IMG/VR virus record: IMGVR_UViG_3300014913_000068
Location: 1-26,162 of that record
From: a virus
Direction: 5' to 3' (one strand)
Length of the DNA: 26,162 nt
The notes beneath the pieces are model-generated. The model saw nothing but the letters and a program-made list of their open reading frames with translations, was not told the origin of the DNA and searched no databases. Shown in pieces: positions 10,301 through 19,089 of the stretch. Within the stretch, counting starts at the first letter, position 1. Every line of letters starts with the position of its first letter. The translations under genes and the position numbers were made by a program.

Positions 10301-12072
10301 ATGAAGAAAATAATGCTCGAAGTGGTACTTTACCGATATTTCCTACAAGTGGTCAAGGAGTCAAGTTTCAAAGAGACTTGTCTGGAACAAGTCTTTGGGC
10401 AGATTTTATAATTGTAAATTGCTCTACCCACTTAGATGGGAATGTAAATAGAGTTAAATTCTATAGAACCTTAGATTTAAATGTTAACGGAGCTGCGTCT
10501 GATTTATTTTTAACGGTAGAGACTGGAGTCAATAAGTTTAAAGAATTAGAAGGATATTTTAACACAGTTGATCCCAATGCTTATGGATACCATTCTGATT
10601 TAGATTTTACAGATACTAATGGTGAGTCTCATAAATTATTAAGGAGACATGGAAATAGAATTCTAGATATTTGGGAAGATTCCAAATTATCTGAACAACC
10701 TATGTTAGATACAAAATTCATTGGAGTAGATGCAGTTCCTCCACGTTCTAAAGCGATGGGAATGGTTTTAGGAAGATTTTGCGTTGGAAATACTCCACAG
10801 TATAGTAACGGATTCCAATGGTGTGAATTAGATGTATTAGGATTACCAATTCCTGATGAGATTCTAGAGACTAATCTAAAAATAGTAACTCGTGGTGAGT
10901 TGAATGAAATAACAGGCATCATACAAGCTGCGGATACTGGATTATTGTTTCAGCGAGAAGCAGTTCATAAAATAGTAGAATATACTCCAAATATTTTAGA
11001 TACTAAACTAGTCGTTTCTAAAATTGGTTGTATTAATCAAAGATGTTGCACTCGCGTCGGCGAATCTATCTATTTTTTAGGGCATAACGGGTTATATAAG
11101 TATTCCGGAGGTTTACCGACTTTAGTTTCTAAAAAGATACGAAAATTCTTCGAACAAAACATTAATCGTAATGAGATAGAGAGTTCCTTTATAGTTTATG
11201 AATCTAATTATCATAAAATTAGATGCTATGTTCCATCAACTAATGTTGAAGATGGAGATAAAGCGTGTGATATGTGTATTGTGTATGATATTGAAAGAGA
11301 ACAGATTACTTTTGAAGAAGTTCCAGAAATAGTATGTGGATATGAAACTTATGTGAATGGTGAATATGTAGTATATTTAGGAAATAAATGGGGGTCTTTC
11401 TTTAGAATAGTTTATGATGATAATTATATTGAAGGAATGGATCAAGTTATTGTAGATACTGATGTAACTATTACTGGTAAAGTGATATCTATAGATGGAC
11501 CAAATACTAATTGGCCTGAAGGTAGATATGGAATGTATGGGCTTCCTGTTTTTCTAATTAAACAAAATACAGGAACTCCGACTTCTTTATCTATATGGAA
11601 AGGAATGGTAAGTGAAATAAACTATCATTCCGGTACAGTTTATTATGCTGAAGTAGAGAAATGGATTCCATTATACAATGCAACTAGTGATCCAATAAAT
11701 GGAACATATGATTCTGTCATTTTTGGTGGAATGTATTACCACTTTAAAACTCCAGTATTAAATTTCCCAGATTTATTTTTTGAAAAATTGATTACTAAAA
11801 TTGAGTTCTTTACTAATAAAATAAATTTAGATGAACAATCTAATTTTAATATTAATCTAGGAATCACAATAACACTAAACCATGGACAGAGAGAAAATAA
11901 ATATTTATTATCATTACAAAATGATGATGATTTTTCGTATATAAGTCTCCAACGAGAACGGAGTAGATTTATACAAGTAGAAGTAGCTGGGGTTAGTATT
12001 ATTCCGTTGGATATAAAAGCTATGGTATTTCATGTTACTCGAACTGGCTCTAAGTTGGATACAGACCACTAA
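7336..12072 (+). CDS. Giant tail nozzle-like protein with lectin-like segments
   Basis: At 1578 residues this is far larger than T7 gp12 (about 794) or P22 gp10 (about 470). The first ~55 residues (DPRLLVDCRNIDIRPMTRKL) look like the start of a nozzle protein. Residues ~110-290 then resemble a LamG/concanavalin-like sandwich, with FPCDGKWHQIAIGRNF (near 197) and YIAYFLDGLE. A second possible lectin-like segment covers ~418-548 (WYEGTVQIKIKLRGLK, YNAEMWVDGD). From ~817 on the pattern is nozzle-like again: short repeats typical of a beta-propeller, 'RHGNRILD', 'FLGHNGLYKYSGG' (near 1246) and 'CDMCIVYDIEREQITF'. The next gene starts on its stop codon (TAATG). The product probably forms the tail tip, and the insert may bind host surface sugars, since no separate tailspike gene is visible here. 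Confidence 0.72.
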   Translation: MMEISEKYPLKYPYPIIGTLDVNMDDDPLMVGSVDPRLLVDCRNIDIRPMTRKLRNRYRNTIDNNTIKFYSSGVFFPDGSKASFPLTVDDYWDSFYMASKNSSGQAENTLCFLVTLKLKCDAVVPYDRYIFRIKHPWSNAAGTNKSENYMALEIVPGAAREDAYIKFTMTYSVTEGSTDVEDLRTITIGGADVSGMEFPCDGKWHQIAIGRNFSLGPTESYIAYFLDGLESYEDATDLNAVFMPSHGQLLESSCTYEGATYETKENLSYNALWIGEGGNMSIAEFIMRDFPRSVSQGQISNSDYETWLTTYKNIQLTEDDYTASDAYIVCYIPFDEGGGKVFTDKITEATGYFSPQEPFVNDDGNLVFTGSNCVARPSKSSSHKLLMDQLDTMDGEEDSGPLFPVSPDQKFEDYKPVTGTLENIEKWYEGTVQIKIKLRGLKEGCIGGNLWIVRISDSSIDQGYALVLRSPSSFWVYSSAFTPDWYATNTAGQVDESWIGVEKTITYNIYLSVSGGTPTYKYNAEMWVDGDSVTLQTIDEITFFDLNAAASYQKVVPSYMGGDSSSGRDDYNFFTKPMLGGHEANENHCLPFELIFMRAWAGSKFTQDDVDNTYSIEDLPIEYLVRLKGFPGYIYDDDVGFSKELICILESELGPFSLGVSTKPMGIITTPHQFYTDVDDMDDKGFVYQTDYRGKEIMYAIQQRLAFRVNSVYKADITLFDNPYGNDYYMPSEARGQLRLLNGIDYGHCISYYNTTTFQNNLESRIEFDYEADDGRFETPEWGQLKGILSLHNVIVSDTKIQGRRKYGLTLEKTRFLRLGTQKAFANIKNVDQPSGDITSSLQIKWVTCGTGADTTEESPAFLTKPKAIRGIYQYISEDGKINKLIVVVHNTVYSYDPDTQNFAPEPNANMDNVDDEQINFTIANNKLILMDSNNAIKLNHKNNWSTLGIHRPNKIYAEAWPSIKNGSTYGAFDEDRDYHYAYTAQYYDEENNARSGTLPIFPTSGQGVKFQRDLSGTSLWADFIIVNCSTHLDGNVNRVKFYRTLDLNVNGAASDLFLTVETGVNKFKELEGYFNTVDPNAYGYHSDLDFTDTNGESHKLLRRHGNRILDIWEDSKLSEQPMLDTKFIGVDAVPPRSKAMGMVLGRFCVGNTPQYSNGFQWCELDVLGLPIPDEILETNLKIVTRGELNEITGIIQAADTGLLFQREAVHKIVEYTPNILDTKLVVSKIGCINQRCCTRVGESIYFLGHNGLYKYSGGLPTLVSKKIRKFFEQNINRNEIESSFIVYESNYHKIRCYVPSTNVEDGDKACDMCIVYDIEREQITFEEVPEIVCGYETYVNGEYVVYLGNKWGSFFRIVYDDNYIEGMDQVIVDTDVTITGKVISIDGPNTNWPEGRYGMYGLPVFLIKQNTGTPTSLSIWKGMVSEINYHSGTVYYAEVEKWIPLYNATSDPINGTYDSVIFGGMYYHFKTPVLNFPDLFFEKLITKIEFFTNKINLDEQSNFNINLGITITLNHGQRENKYLLSLQNDDDFSYISLQRERSRFIQVEVAGVSIIPLDIKAMVFHVTRTGSKLDTDH

Positions 12073-12497
12073 TGACAAAATTTAAAGAATATATAGATCC
12101 ATCTGAAAAAATCCAAGGAGATCATGTTATTGGATATAGTGAATTGATTATCAAAGATTTTATAGATTCATCGAATAGACGAAATGTTTTATTTAGTGAT
12201 ATAATTGAGCAACTGAATTTCTTATCTTCTAACTTTCCCGACTATGATACTGGGTATTTAAAGGTGTCTGTAAATACAGAATACACTGTAAAACACAAAA
12301 TGAAGATAATTCCATTACGGTTTTTATGCTTCTTATCTATATCTGAAAAACCGGAGTACGCAAAAAAAGAGATCTACGTCGAATCTGGAATTCAGTATTT
12401 AAAGATGAATAATGAAGAAATTACCATAAAAACACCTACTACTTTCATTGATGGAAGTAGTTTAGATAGATATATTAGATTACTCCTTTGGAGGTAA
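12072..12497 (+). CDS. Small unknown tail-region protein
   Basis: A 141-residue protein whose ATG overlaps the stop codon of the nozzle-like gene, so it is almost surely co-translated with it. The core has alternating beta-strand character: LKVSVNTEYTVKHKMKIIP then RFLCFLSIS, and it ends in a strongly basic/aromatic strand (RYIRLLLWR). Small proteins with a central 'v.H.l...P' strand pair often follow nozzle genes in short-tailed phages, and this resembles them, but I cannot name a family with confidence. It may be an accessory tail or fibre-attachment protein. Confidence 0.7.
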   Translation: MTKFKEYIDPSEKIQGDHVIGYSELIIKDFIDSSNRRNVLFSDIIEQLNFLSSNFPDYDTGYLKVSVNTEYTVKHKMKIIPLRFLCFLSISEKPEYAKKEIYVESGIQYLKMNNEEITIKTPTTFIDGSSLDRYIRLLLWR

Positions 12498-12502
12498 TTG
12501 TT

Positions 12503-13090
12503 ATGGCTGGCGGAAATAATTTAGATTTATCAATATTGAGTAGACTTTTTGGTGCCACTGATACAGATCCTGAAATGTTAAAATTTACTGGATCTAAATC
12601 AGACAGATTTAAAAAACAATTATTACAAGACTATAGATCTAAAGAAATTAATCGTGTTTTGATGGCATTGTTGGCTGGAGAAGATACTGCTTGGATGAAT
12701 AAGATGAAAGAAGCTGCTGCTGGTCAAGCTGGAGGAATTAGAAGAGGTGTAGAAGGATCAGCAGAATCTTTGAAAGCTGCTTTATCAAGTAGAGGTGGTG
12801 GTAGTGTGGCTAGCGTCGGTGCTTTTGCTCCGATACAAGCTGCTGGAGAATCTCAAGTAGCTGGTCTTCGTCCTCAAGCACTTTTACAAGGTGCTCAAAC
12901 GTCTCAACAAATTGTAAAGCAACTTATGGATTTTGTAGTGAATCAATATAGTCTTGTAGCCGGATTACAAGCTCCTACAATTTCTGGACAATATGGAGTT
13001 GAACAACAAAAAGTCGCTGGTGAATATGGATTGAAAGAAGCTATGATTGGAGCACTTGGTAGAGGTGCTACTGCACTTGTTGGTGGATAA
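12503..13090 (+). CDS. Probable small internal/ejection protein
   Basis: A 195-residue Ala/Gly-rich protein. I choose ATG 12503, which has GGAGG at 12490-12494 at ideal spacing; the TTG at 12488 sits on the ribosome binding site and is unlikely. Residues 30-70 are amphipathic and charged, while ~70-130 are a low-complexity Ala/Gly/Ser/Gln region (AAAGQAGGIRRG, SSRGGGSVASVG), and the C-terminus is again Gly/Ala-rich (LGRGATALVGG). Such small-residue-rich, membrane-compatible proteins immediately before larger core proteins are typical of podovirus ejection proteins (T7 gp14, P22 gp7 class). It would be packed in the head and inserted into the host envelope during infection. Role inferred from composition and position. 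Confidence 0.65.
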   Translation: MAGGNNLDLSILSRLFGATDTDPEMLKFTGSKSDRFKKQLLQDYRSKEINRVLMALLAGEDTAWMNKMKEAAAGQAGGIRRGVEGSAESLKAALSSRGGGSVASVGAFAPIQAAGESQVAGLRPQALLQGAQTSQQIVKQLMDFVVNQYSLVAGLQAPTISGQYGVEQQKVAGEYGLKEAMIGALGRGATALVGG

Positions 13091-13105
13091 TTTAAGGATG
13101 TAAAA

Positions 13106-14914
13106 ATGCCTGAAGAAATAAAAGATACTTCAACAGAATCCAGTCAAGATACTGGAGATGGTATTACAGGTGCTTTGAGCACTACTTTACAAGCTCAATG
13201 GTTGGATGAACAGCAAAGAGAAAATGATATCCAAACTATTCAAAAAGATCTTACTACAGAGAGACTTTTAGAAGAATCTGCGGGAAAAGTAGGTGGTTAT
13301 GACGATATACAAGATGCTGAAGACAATTTATTGACTAGTTATATTCCTCCTGTGGATGAATCTCAAAAAATATCAGATCTTAATACTTATCTTCAGGGAC
13401 TGGAAGAGAAAAGAAAAAGAGAAAATGATGTACCGACGGCTGCAATGATTCTTGGAGGAATTGCTTCAGCTATTGGAGTTGGCGCAGGTCTTCCAGGAAT
13501 ATTTGCTGGTGGACTTTTGCTAAACGCAGCGGGTCAAAGAGAACAAAACAGAAGAACTCAATTTTATAATCAGAAACGAGAGGAAGCTATTGACGTTTTT
13601 AAGACTAATATTCAAAGAGATGTAGCTTTACAGTCTGCACTTATTTCAGGAAGTGCGGCAAAAAGTGCAGCAAAAATAGCTGCTGAAGCAAATAAATTTA
13701 GAACGATAACATTAGCTAAAACAGCAGATTTAGATAGACAAGTTGAACAATCTAAAATTGAAATGATGAAGAGTCAAAATAAAATTGAGTATGATAAATT
13801 ACAAGAAAGTATTAGACAATTTGATAAAGAATTCCTTTTAAAAGAAAAGGAAGTAGAAGCTAAAATTAAGAGAGGAGAGAAGATAACTCCTGACGATAAA
13901 AAGGTAGAGACTTTAGATAATTACACAAGTGAGACAGAAAGAACAATTGTAAACGAAGCTACGGGATTTTTTACTACACATTCTCAATACAATCAAGAAT
14001 TATTACAAGCTGCTGTATTAATAGATGCTGGTAAACTGACTGATGCTGGAAAAATGATTGAAGTGATTACAAATAAAGTGTATCCTAAATTACAGAAACA
14101 TATACAGCAAGTCCCTACTGCTGCTGGCCGTGAAGTTGAAACAAGTAAATTAGTACCTAAAGTTGTAAAGGCTTTTGTAAATGATATAATTCAAACAGCA
14201 CTTGAACAGCCAGATAGTGATATAGCTAAAAGACTTGCTGAAGCTAGAGGATTTACATCTATACAAGAAGAAAAAGCTAAAGCTAAAGCTGTAAGTCCAA
14301 GATTAGAACCGACACCTATAGGTAAAGGAATAATGAAGGATGAATTTATTCAGAAAGATACTGGTAAATATAATACAACTCTTATCAAAAATGCTTTAGC
14401 TTACGATCCTCGATCTTATGATAGAGATTTATATGAACCTAGAGATATTAATCAGAATCAAGAAGCAGTAGATAATTATCTATTTAAAGCTATGCATGAA
14501 CTTTTTCAAGTGTCTGGAAAATTTGGAATTCCTAATGCAATATTTGAAGAAGGCAATACTGATCCTGAAGATATAAAATGGTTTGGGACGTTTTTAGGCA
14601 TGGATAGGCCAGGGTACCCACAAGAGATTATTGATTTTACCCCTATGACTGAGAAAGATGAAATAAAAGGATATGGAGACTTTGAAGTGAAAAATAAGCG
14701 TGGTATTCGTCCACAGAGTAAAAAGTATTTTTATAGAGGAGATTATTATAGAAAGTTAGCACGTGAAAGAGATAAAAAATATGACTCATTTGATCTTTTT
14801 GTAAAGAAGGTTTTAGAAGAAGTTAAGAAAGGTAATGTGTCTCCTGCTTTTATGGAAAAATTTAAGCATGTGACGACGATTACGAATCAGGCATATGAAG
14901 AGGTTCCAGAATAA
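13106..14914 (+). CDS. Probable internal/ejection protein with glycine-zipper segment
   Basis: A 602-residue protein with AAGGATG upstream. Residues 1-108 are acidic and hydrophilic. A hydrophobic Gly/Ala-rich stretch follows at ~111-142 (MILGGIASAIGVGAGLPG), which looks like a glycine-zipper membrane hairpin. Then comes a long helical, probably coiled-coil region (~143-260) and a mostly helical C-terminal half. This layout matches internal core proteins that form a channel across the bacterial envelope on infection (T7 gp15-like or P22 gp20-like role). It ends with TAATG, sharing a base with the next, still larger core protein, so the two are made together. No enzymatic motif is visible. Confidence 0.65.
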   Translation: MPEEIKDTSTESSQDTGDGITGALSTTLQAQWLDEQQRENDIQTIQKDLTTERLLEESAGKVGGYDDIQDAEDNLLTSYIPPVDESQKISDLNTYLQGLEEKRKRENDVPTAAMILGGIASAIGVGAGLPGIFAGGLLLNAAGQREQNRRTQFYNQKREEAIDVFKTNIQRDVALQSALISGSAAKSAAKIAAEANKFRTITLAKTADLDRQVEQSKIEMMKSQNKIEYDKLQESIRQFDKEFLLKEKEVEAKIKRGEKITPDDKKVETLDNYTSETERTIVNEATGFFTTHSQYNQELLQAAVLIDAGKLTDAGKMIEVITNKVYPKLQKHIQQVPTAAGREVETSKLVPKVVKAFVNDIIQTALEQPDSDIAKRLAEARGFTSIQEEKAKAKAVSPRLEPTPIGKGIMKDEFIQKDTGKYNTTLIKNALAYDPRSYDRDLYEPRDINQNQEAVDNYLFKAMHELFQVSGKFGIPNAIFEEGNTDPEDIKWFGTFLGMDRPGYPQEIIDFTPMTEKDEIKGYGDFEVKNKRGIRPQSKKYFYRGDYYRKLARERDKKYDSFDLFVKKVLEEVKKGNVSPAFMEKFKHVTTITNQAYEEVPE

Positions 14915-17900
14915 TGGCTCTTGCACTTTCTTCATCTGTAAATAAGATATTATCTGGAAGTAGTCTATCTATTCCTCCAACAGTTGCTCGGATTTTGAGA
15001 GGAACAGAACCTGATCCAGATATGATTGGAATTGAAGATTTAGCTGAAAGACAAGTAGAAAAAGAAGAAAGTGGTGGTAATCCTTTATTTACTGTTCTTG
15101 AATGGATGGGTAGACCTCAAGCTGCTGTAGCTGGTATTATTAAAGATGCTATAGATGGAGGAGATTTTTCGCCATTAGATAGAGTACAAAAGGCTTTTAC
15201 TGGTGACGAATCTTATCGTACTTCAGATATTATGAGAGAAGCTGGAATACCAGTCGATTCTTATATAGCAAAAGGAGCAGCTTTTGTAGGTGATATTTTA
15301 ACTGATCCTCTTATGTATCTTAATTTAGGTAAAGTAGTTAAAACATTAGCATCTGGACAAAAACTTGCACGTTTAGGCTCAAAAGAAGTCAAACAAGCAG
15401 TGTCTTGGTTTGGAAAGAAGACAGCAAAACTACAGAGTATAGCAGATATAGATTCTAAACAAGCTAAAGAAAACTTTTTTAAACTGTTAAACAAAAAAAG
15501 AAAATTATTAAAAATTAAAGGTCGAAGTAGGTTAGAACAGCAAAAACTTGGAATCATTAATTACAAACTTATGAAATCTATTAAGGAATTGGCTGGAGAA
15601 ATAGATCATAAATATCTTCGTTTCTGGAATGAAGCACCTCCTGAAAAATATCCTTCAGATATTTTTAGAAAAGCTGCTGAGAATCCTTTCTTAAATAAGA
15701 CTCCAGTTAGAACTATCCAATTGATTCACGGACAGCATAGCACATTATCTAGATTAGAATATCATCAGAGAATGGTCCAAAAAGTCTTAGATAATCCAAA
15801 TAAATTTCCCTTATTATATGAAAGAATAACTCAAGGTAATGCTAAATTCTGGAAAAATGCGAAGATTCAAGAGGTAACTATTGCAAAACAATATAATGCT
15901 GGAGAGCGTAATTTAATAGCTTTAAACTTCTGGCCTTTAGCTAAATTAGGATCATTATTTGGAAAAGATCTTACTAATATTAACGTACTTGGAAGCCTTA
16001 ATAAACACATTGGAGCAGGATTAGCTCATACAGTCGGCAACCTTGCAGATAGTATCGGTGATATTGAGATGATGAGGCATATCAATAGAGTATTCAAATT
16101 GTCAAGCGGTATTAGGGCTTTAGATTATTATGCAAGTGTTGCAACGATGAATGCAACCGCATCTAGAGTAAGTTATGAGCAATTTATAAAACAGGCAAGA
16201 CCCATACTAGATCAAGTAACAAACAAAGAAGAATTTAAGAAAGTTTTAGAATTTATGGAGGGAAGAGGATATTATCAATATGGATATAAATTAGAAAATG
16301 TAGATCCTAAAATAGCCCAAGTAGCAGAGACATTAGAACAATTAACTGAAGAATTAAACTTAAAAGAGATGTTAGCTGGAACACGTGCTATAGGACACGA
16401 AATTTTTCGTCCAAAAACTACTTCAGAATTGCATAAAGCTTTTCAAACTTATATTACTAAATCTCAAAAAGATCGTAAAATTTTACAAAGACATTATGAA
16501 AACGAAGTAGCTGGAATGATGACTGCTCACTTTTTCAATAAATTACCTAAAGCAAGACAGAAACTAATTAGTTTGACTATGAAAGAATCTGGTATAGAAT
16601 TGAATTCTCCAGAACATTTTAAAGAATTATACAATCAAGTCAGAGATCACTATATCGAATACACTTCAATGCTTCCTCTAAAAAATAAAAGATCAATTCA
16701 TAGATGGTTATGGGTAGATGAAGGCTTTATTCCGTATGGTTCAAGCGGAATTAAAGATTTATCTAAAATACCAAGAGGTAGAGCATGGGCTGAAGAGAAT
16801 TGGGTTAAACAATTTGAGAAAAATTTGAAGAAATTCTTTGTAGCAAAACATATAGCTGGTCCTAAAAAGCTATTAGAAAAGTATAATAAGTTACTTTCTA
16901 AAAAAGCTAAAGGAGTAATAAATACCGAAGAATTGAGAGAGTTTGAGCGGTATAAAATGATGATGGAAATGGAGCTTGAACAAGCTGCTAGTATGTTTGG
17001 GAATGATAAACTTACTGGAGCTATGGGATATGTCCCAAGATATCTTTCTAAAGAAGGAAGAGATTTACTTGCTCATGTTTTAGACAAGACTACATTGCGA
17101 GACGGTGAATCGGCGGCGGCCCATTTTTTACGGGCTTCCAAAGGACGTAACTTTAAAAACATGGATATGAAAGAAGTTAATGAATTGATAAATAATGGAA
17201 GCTTGGATTCTGGATTCATTTCTTCGCTGATTACACAATTAAAAGAAGTAGCTAAAAAAGATCCTAAAATTGCTAAACGACTTGAGTTTATGAAAAACAA
17301 CGATATAGATTTTGATTTGTTTTTTCCTCCAGAACGTTTATATCAAGCATTTGCAATTAGGTGGGCTAGTGGTATTAGGGCTATTACTCATTCTGAAATC
17401 ATCAATACCATGACTGCTTTATTGGGAAGAGCTGTAAGGGGAGCAGATGATCTTAGATTAGGAGAAACTGTCTTTTCGTTTACTAAAAGAGGAATCAAAG
17501 GATATGATGTAGGTTTTTGGAGAAACCTAACTCCTGAACAGGATGCTTTTATTGGAGTATTAGAAAAAGAACAGTGGCTTGGTATTGAGGGACGAGCTAA
17601 GGGGCGTGAATTGTTTATAGAGATTGGTAAAGATCCTGTTCGATTAGCTGAAGGACTTGCAATAGATGTTCCTATGTGGGCTATTCCCATTCAAGCTAAA
17701 GAATTTATAGATCGAATGAGTGACCATTTACGAAATCCTCAAACAATGAATGCTTTCGTTAGAACGTGGGATAAGATTACAAATTTTTGGAAAACTATTA
17801 CATTAGTCCCATTTCCTGGATATCATTCGAGAAATGCTATTGGTAGTTTTTGGCAAAACATGTTAGCTGGGATCAATGTTTCTGATTATCTTAATTCGTC

Positions 17901-19089
17901 AAGAATAGTAGCTACTAGATTAGGTCAAAAAGCTAAGCTAACTGGAGGAATGTGGAAAGATCTTAAAAATCAGTTTATTACTCTTCCAGACAAAACTAAA
18001 CTTTCATTGGAAGAAGTTTATGATTTGTATGTCAAAAATGGTGGTGCTCCATTCTTTGGTGGCGAACTGCCTACAATGAAACGTGGTTTATCTACATTTG
18101 GAAAATCTAAAATTAAGAATATAGGTAGTGCAATAAATCCTCATAACGTCATCATTAAAACTGGAGCAGGTGTAGGACGGCAAGTAGAAGATGTTCATAG
18201 ATTATCTTTATTTATTAACAGACTCAAAAAAGGATATACTCCTAGTGAAGCAGGGATGTCTGTAAAAAAGTATCATTTTGATTATTCAGAACTTACGTTA
18301 ACTGAAAAAAATAAATTTCGACGACTTTTGCCATTTTATTCGTGGACTAGAAAAAATATTCCACTTCAATTAGAAATGATGATTAGACAACCTGGAAAAT
18401 TTAGCGCATTGAATCATTTCATTAGGGATTTTTGGGACAAGGATAGCGAATTAAATGAGCAAGATAGAAAACTATTACCAGGATTCGTATCTCGTAGGTA
18501 TGGAGTTGTTTCTAGATTAGACAAAGATACTGGAGATTTGTATGTAAATATTTTCCAGAGCTGGATTCCTGCTATGGATTTGATAGCGATTCAAGCACCC
18601 GTTCAGACTGGAATTGAAATGGCTAATCCACTTCTTAAAATCCCAACTGCTCTATATTTTAATAGAGATCCTTTTACTGGAAAGCCTATTGAAGAACCTA
18701 AAGGTCAGCAAGAAACTATATTCCCTGGTATAACTAAAGAACAATACGGGATAGGTTTAGAATTTCCAGTCCCACGAAAATTAGCTTTTACTGCAAGATC
18801 TTTTTCTAGAGGTTTTGCAGAAGTTGAAAGATTAGCATCTCCTAATCCGTATAAAGAAACTCCTCAATTTAATATACGTCTCAAAAGAGCATTGCTTGGA
18901 TTTAAAGAGTATAAGTTTAATCTTCAAAGACTTAAGAAACGGAGAAAATTTGATATCGCTAAGAGGTCTGGACAGTTAAAAAGACAGCTTCATAAAGCTA
19001 AACAAGTCGGAGATAAGGAAATGGTCCGCTGGTTTAAGGATATGATAGCAGATGCACAAGAAGAAAAACGACAGATCAATAGTTTTTAA
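14914..19089 (+). CDS. Very large internal virion protein, LPD38-like C-terminal region
   Basis: A 1391-residue protein, mainly alpha-helical. The N-terminal ~140 residues contain NPLFTVLEWMGRPQAAVAG and VGDILTDPLMYL, a pattern common at the start of large phage core proteins. Residues ~1120-1163 contain YHFDYSELTLTEKNKFRRL and LPFYSWTRKNIPLQLE, which I associate with the LPD38 domain of large polyvalent phage proteins. The last ~60 residues are a basic helix. I see no convincing transglycosylase, peptidase or polymerase active site. By order (195, 602, 1391 residues after the tail genes) it is equivalent to the largest ejected core protein, such as T7 gp16. Its start overlaps the previous stop codon, and its end overlaps the next gene by 38 bases. 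Confidence 0.7.
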   Translation: MALALSSSVNKILSGSSLSIPPTVARILRGTEPDPDMIGIEDLAERQVEKEESGGNPLFTVLEWMGRPQAAVAGIIKDAIDGGDFSPLDRVQKAFTGDESYRTSDIMREAGIPVDSYIAKGAAFVGDILTDPLMYLNLGKVVKTLASGQKLARLGSKEVKQAVSWFGKKTAKLQSIADIDSKQAKENFFKLLNKKRKLLKIKGRSRLEQQKLGIINYKLMKSIKELAGEIDHKYLRFWNEAPPEKYPSDIFRKAAENPFLNKTPVRTIQLIHGQHSTLSRLEYHQRMVQKVLDNPNKFPLLYERITQGNAKFWKNAKIQEVTIAKQYNAGERNLIALNFWPLAKLGSLFGKDLTNINVLGSLNKHIGAGLAHTVGNLADSIGDIEMMRHINRVFKLSSGIRALDYYASVATMNATASRVSYEQFIKQARPILDQVTNKEEFKKVLEFMEGRGYYQYGYKLENVDPKIAQVAETLEQLTEELNLKEMLAGTRAIGHEIFRPKTTSELHKAFQTYITKSQKDRKILQRHYENEVAGMMTAHFFNKLPKARQKLISLTMKESGIELNSPEHFKELYNQVRDHYIEYTSMLPLKNKRSIHRWLWVDEGFIPYGSSGIKDLSKIPRGRAWAEENWVKQFEKNLKKFFVAKHIAGPKKLLEKYNKLLSKKAKGVINTEELREFERYKMMMEMELEQAASMFGNDKLTGAMGYVPRYLSKEGRDLLAHVLDKTTLRDGESAAAHFLRASKGRNFKNMDMKEVNELINNGSLDSGFISSLITQLKEVAKKDPKIAKRLEFMKNNDIDFDLFFPPERLYQAFAIRWASGIRAITHSEIINTMTALLGRAVRGADDLRLGETVFSFTKRGIKGYDVGFWRNLTPEQDAFIGVLEKEQWLGIEGRAKGRELFIEIGKDPVRLAEGLAIDVPMWAIPIQAKEFIDRMSDHLRNPQTMNAFVRTWDKITNFWKTITLVPFPGYHSRNAIGSFWQNMLAGINVSDYLNSSRIVATRLGQKAKLTGGMWKDLKNQFITLPDKTKLSLEEVYDLYVKNGGAPFFGGELPTMKRGLSTFGKSKIKNIGSAINPHNVIIKTGAGVGRQVEDVHRLSLFINRLKKGYTPSEAGMSVKKYHFDYSELTLTEKNKFRRLLPFYSWTRKNIPLQLEMMIRQPGKFSALNHFIRDFWDKDSELNEQDRKLLPGFVSRRYGVVSRLDKDTGDLYVNIFQSWIPAMDLIAIQAPVQTGIEMANPLLKIPTALYFNRDPFTGKPIEEPKGQQETIFPGITKEQYGIGLEFPVPRKLAFTARSFSRGFAEVERLASPNPYKETPQFNIRLKRALLGFKEYKFNLQRLKKRRKFDIAKRSGQLKRQLHKAKQVGDKEMVRWFKDMIADAQEEKRQINSF

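Noticed and set aside
17111-17135. Terminator-like GCCC/GGGC hairpin with a T-rich loop inside the 1391-residue protein gene
   Set aside because: Only four pairs, lies mid-gene, and the T run is in the loop rather than after the stem.
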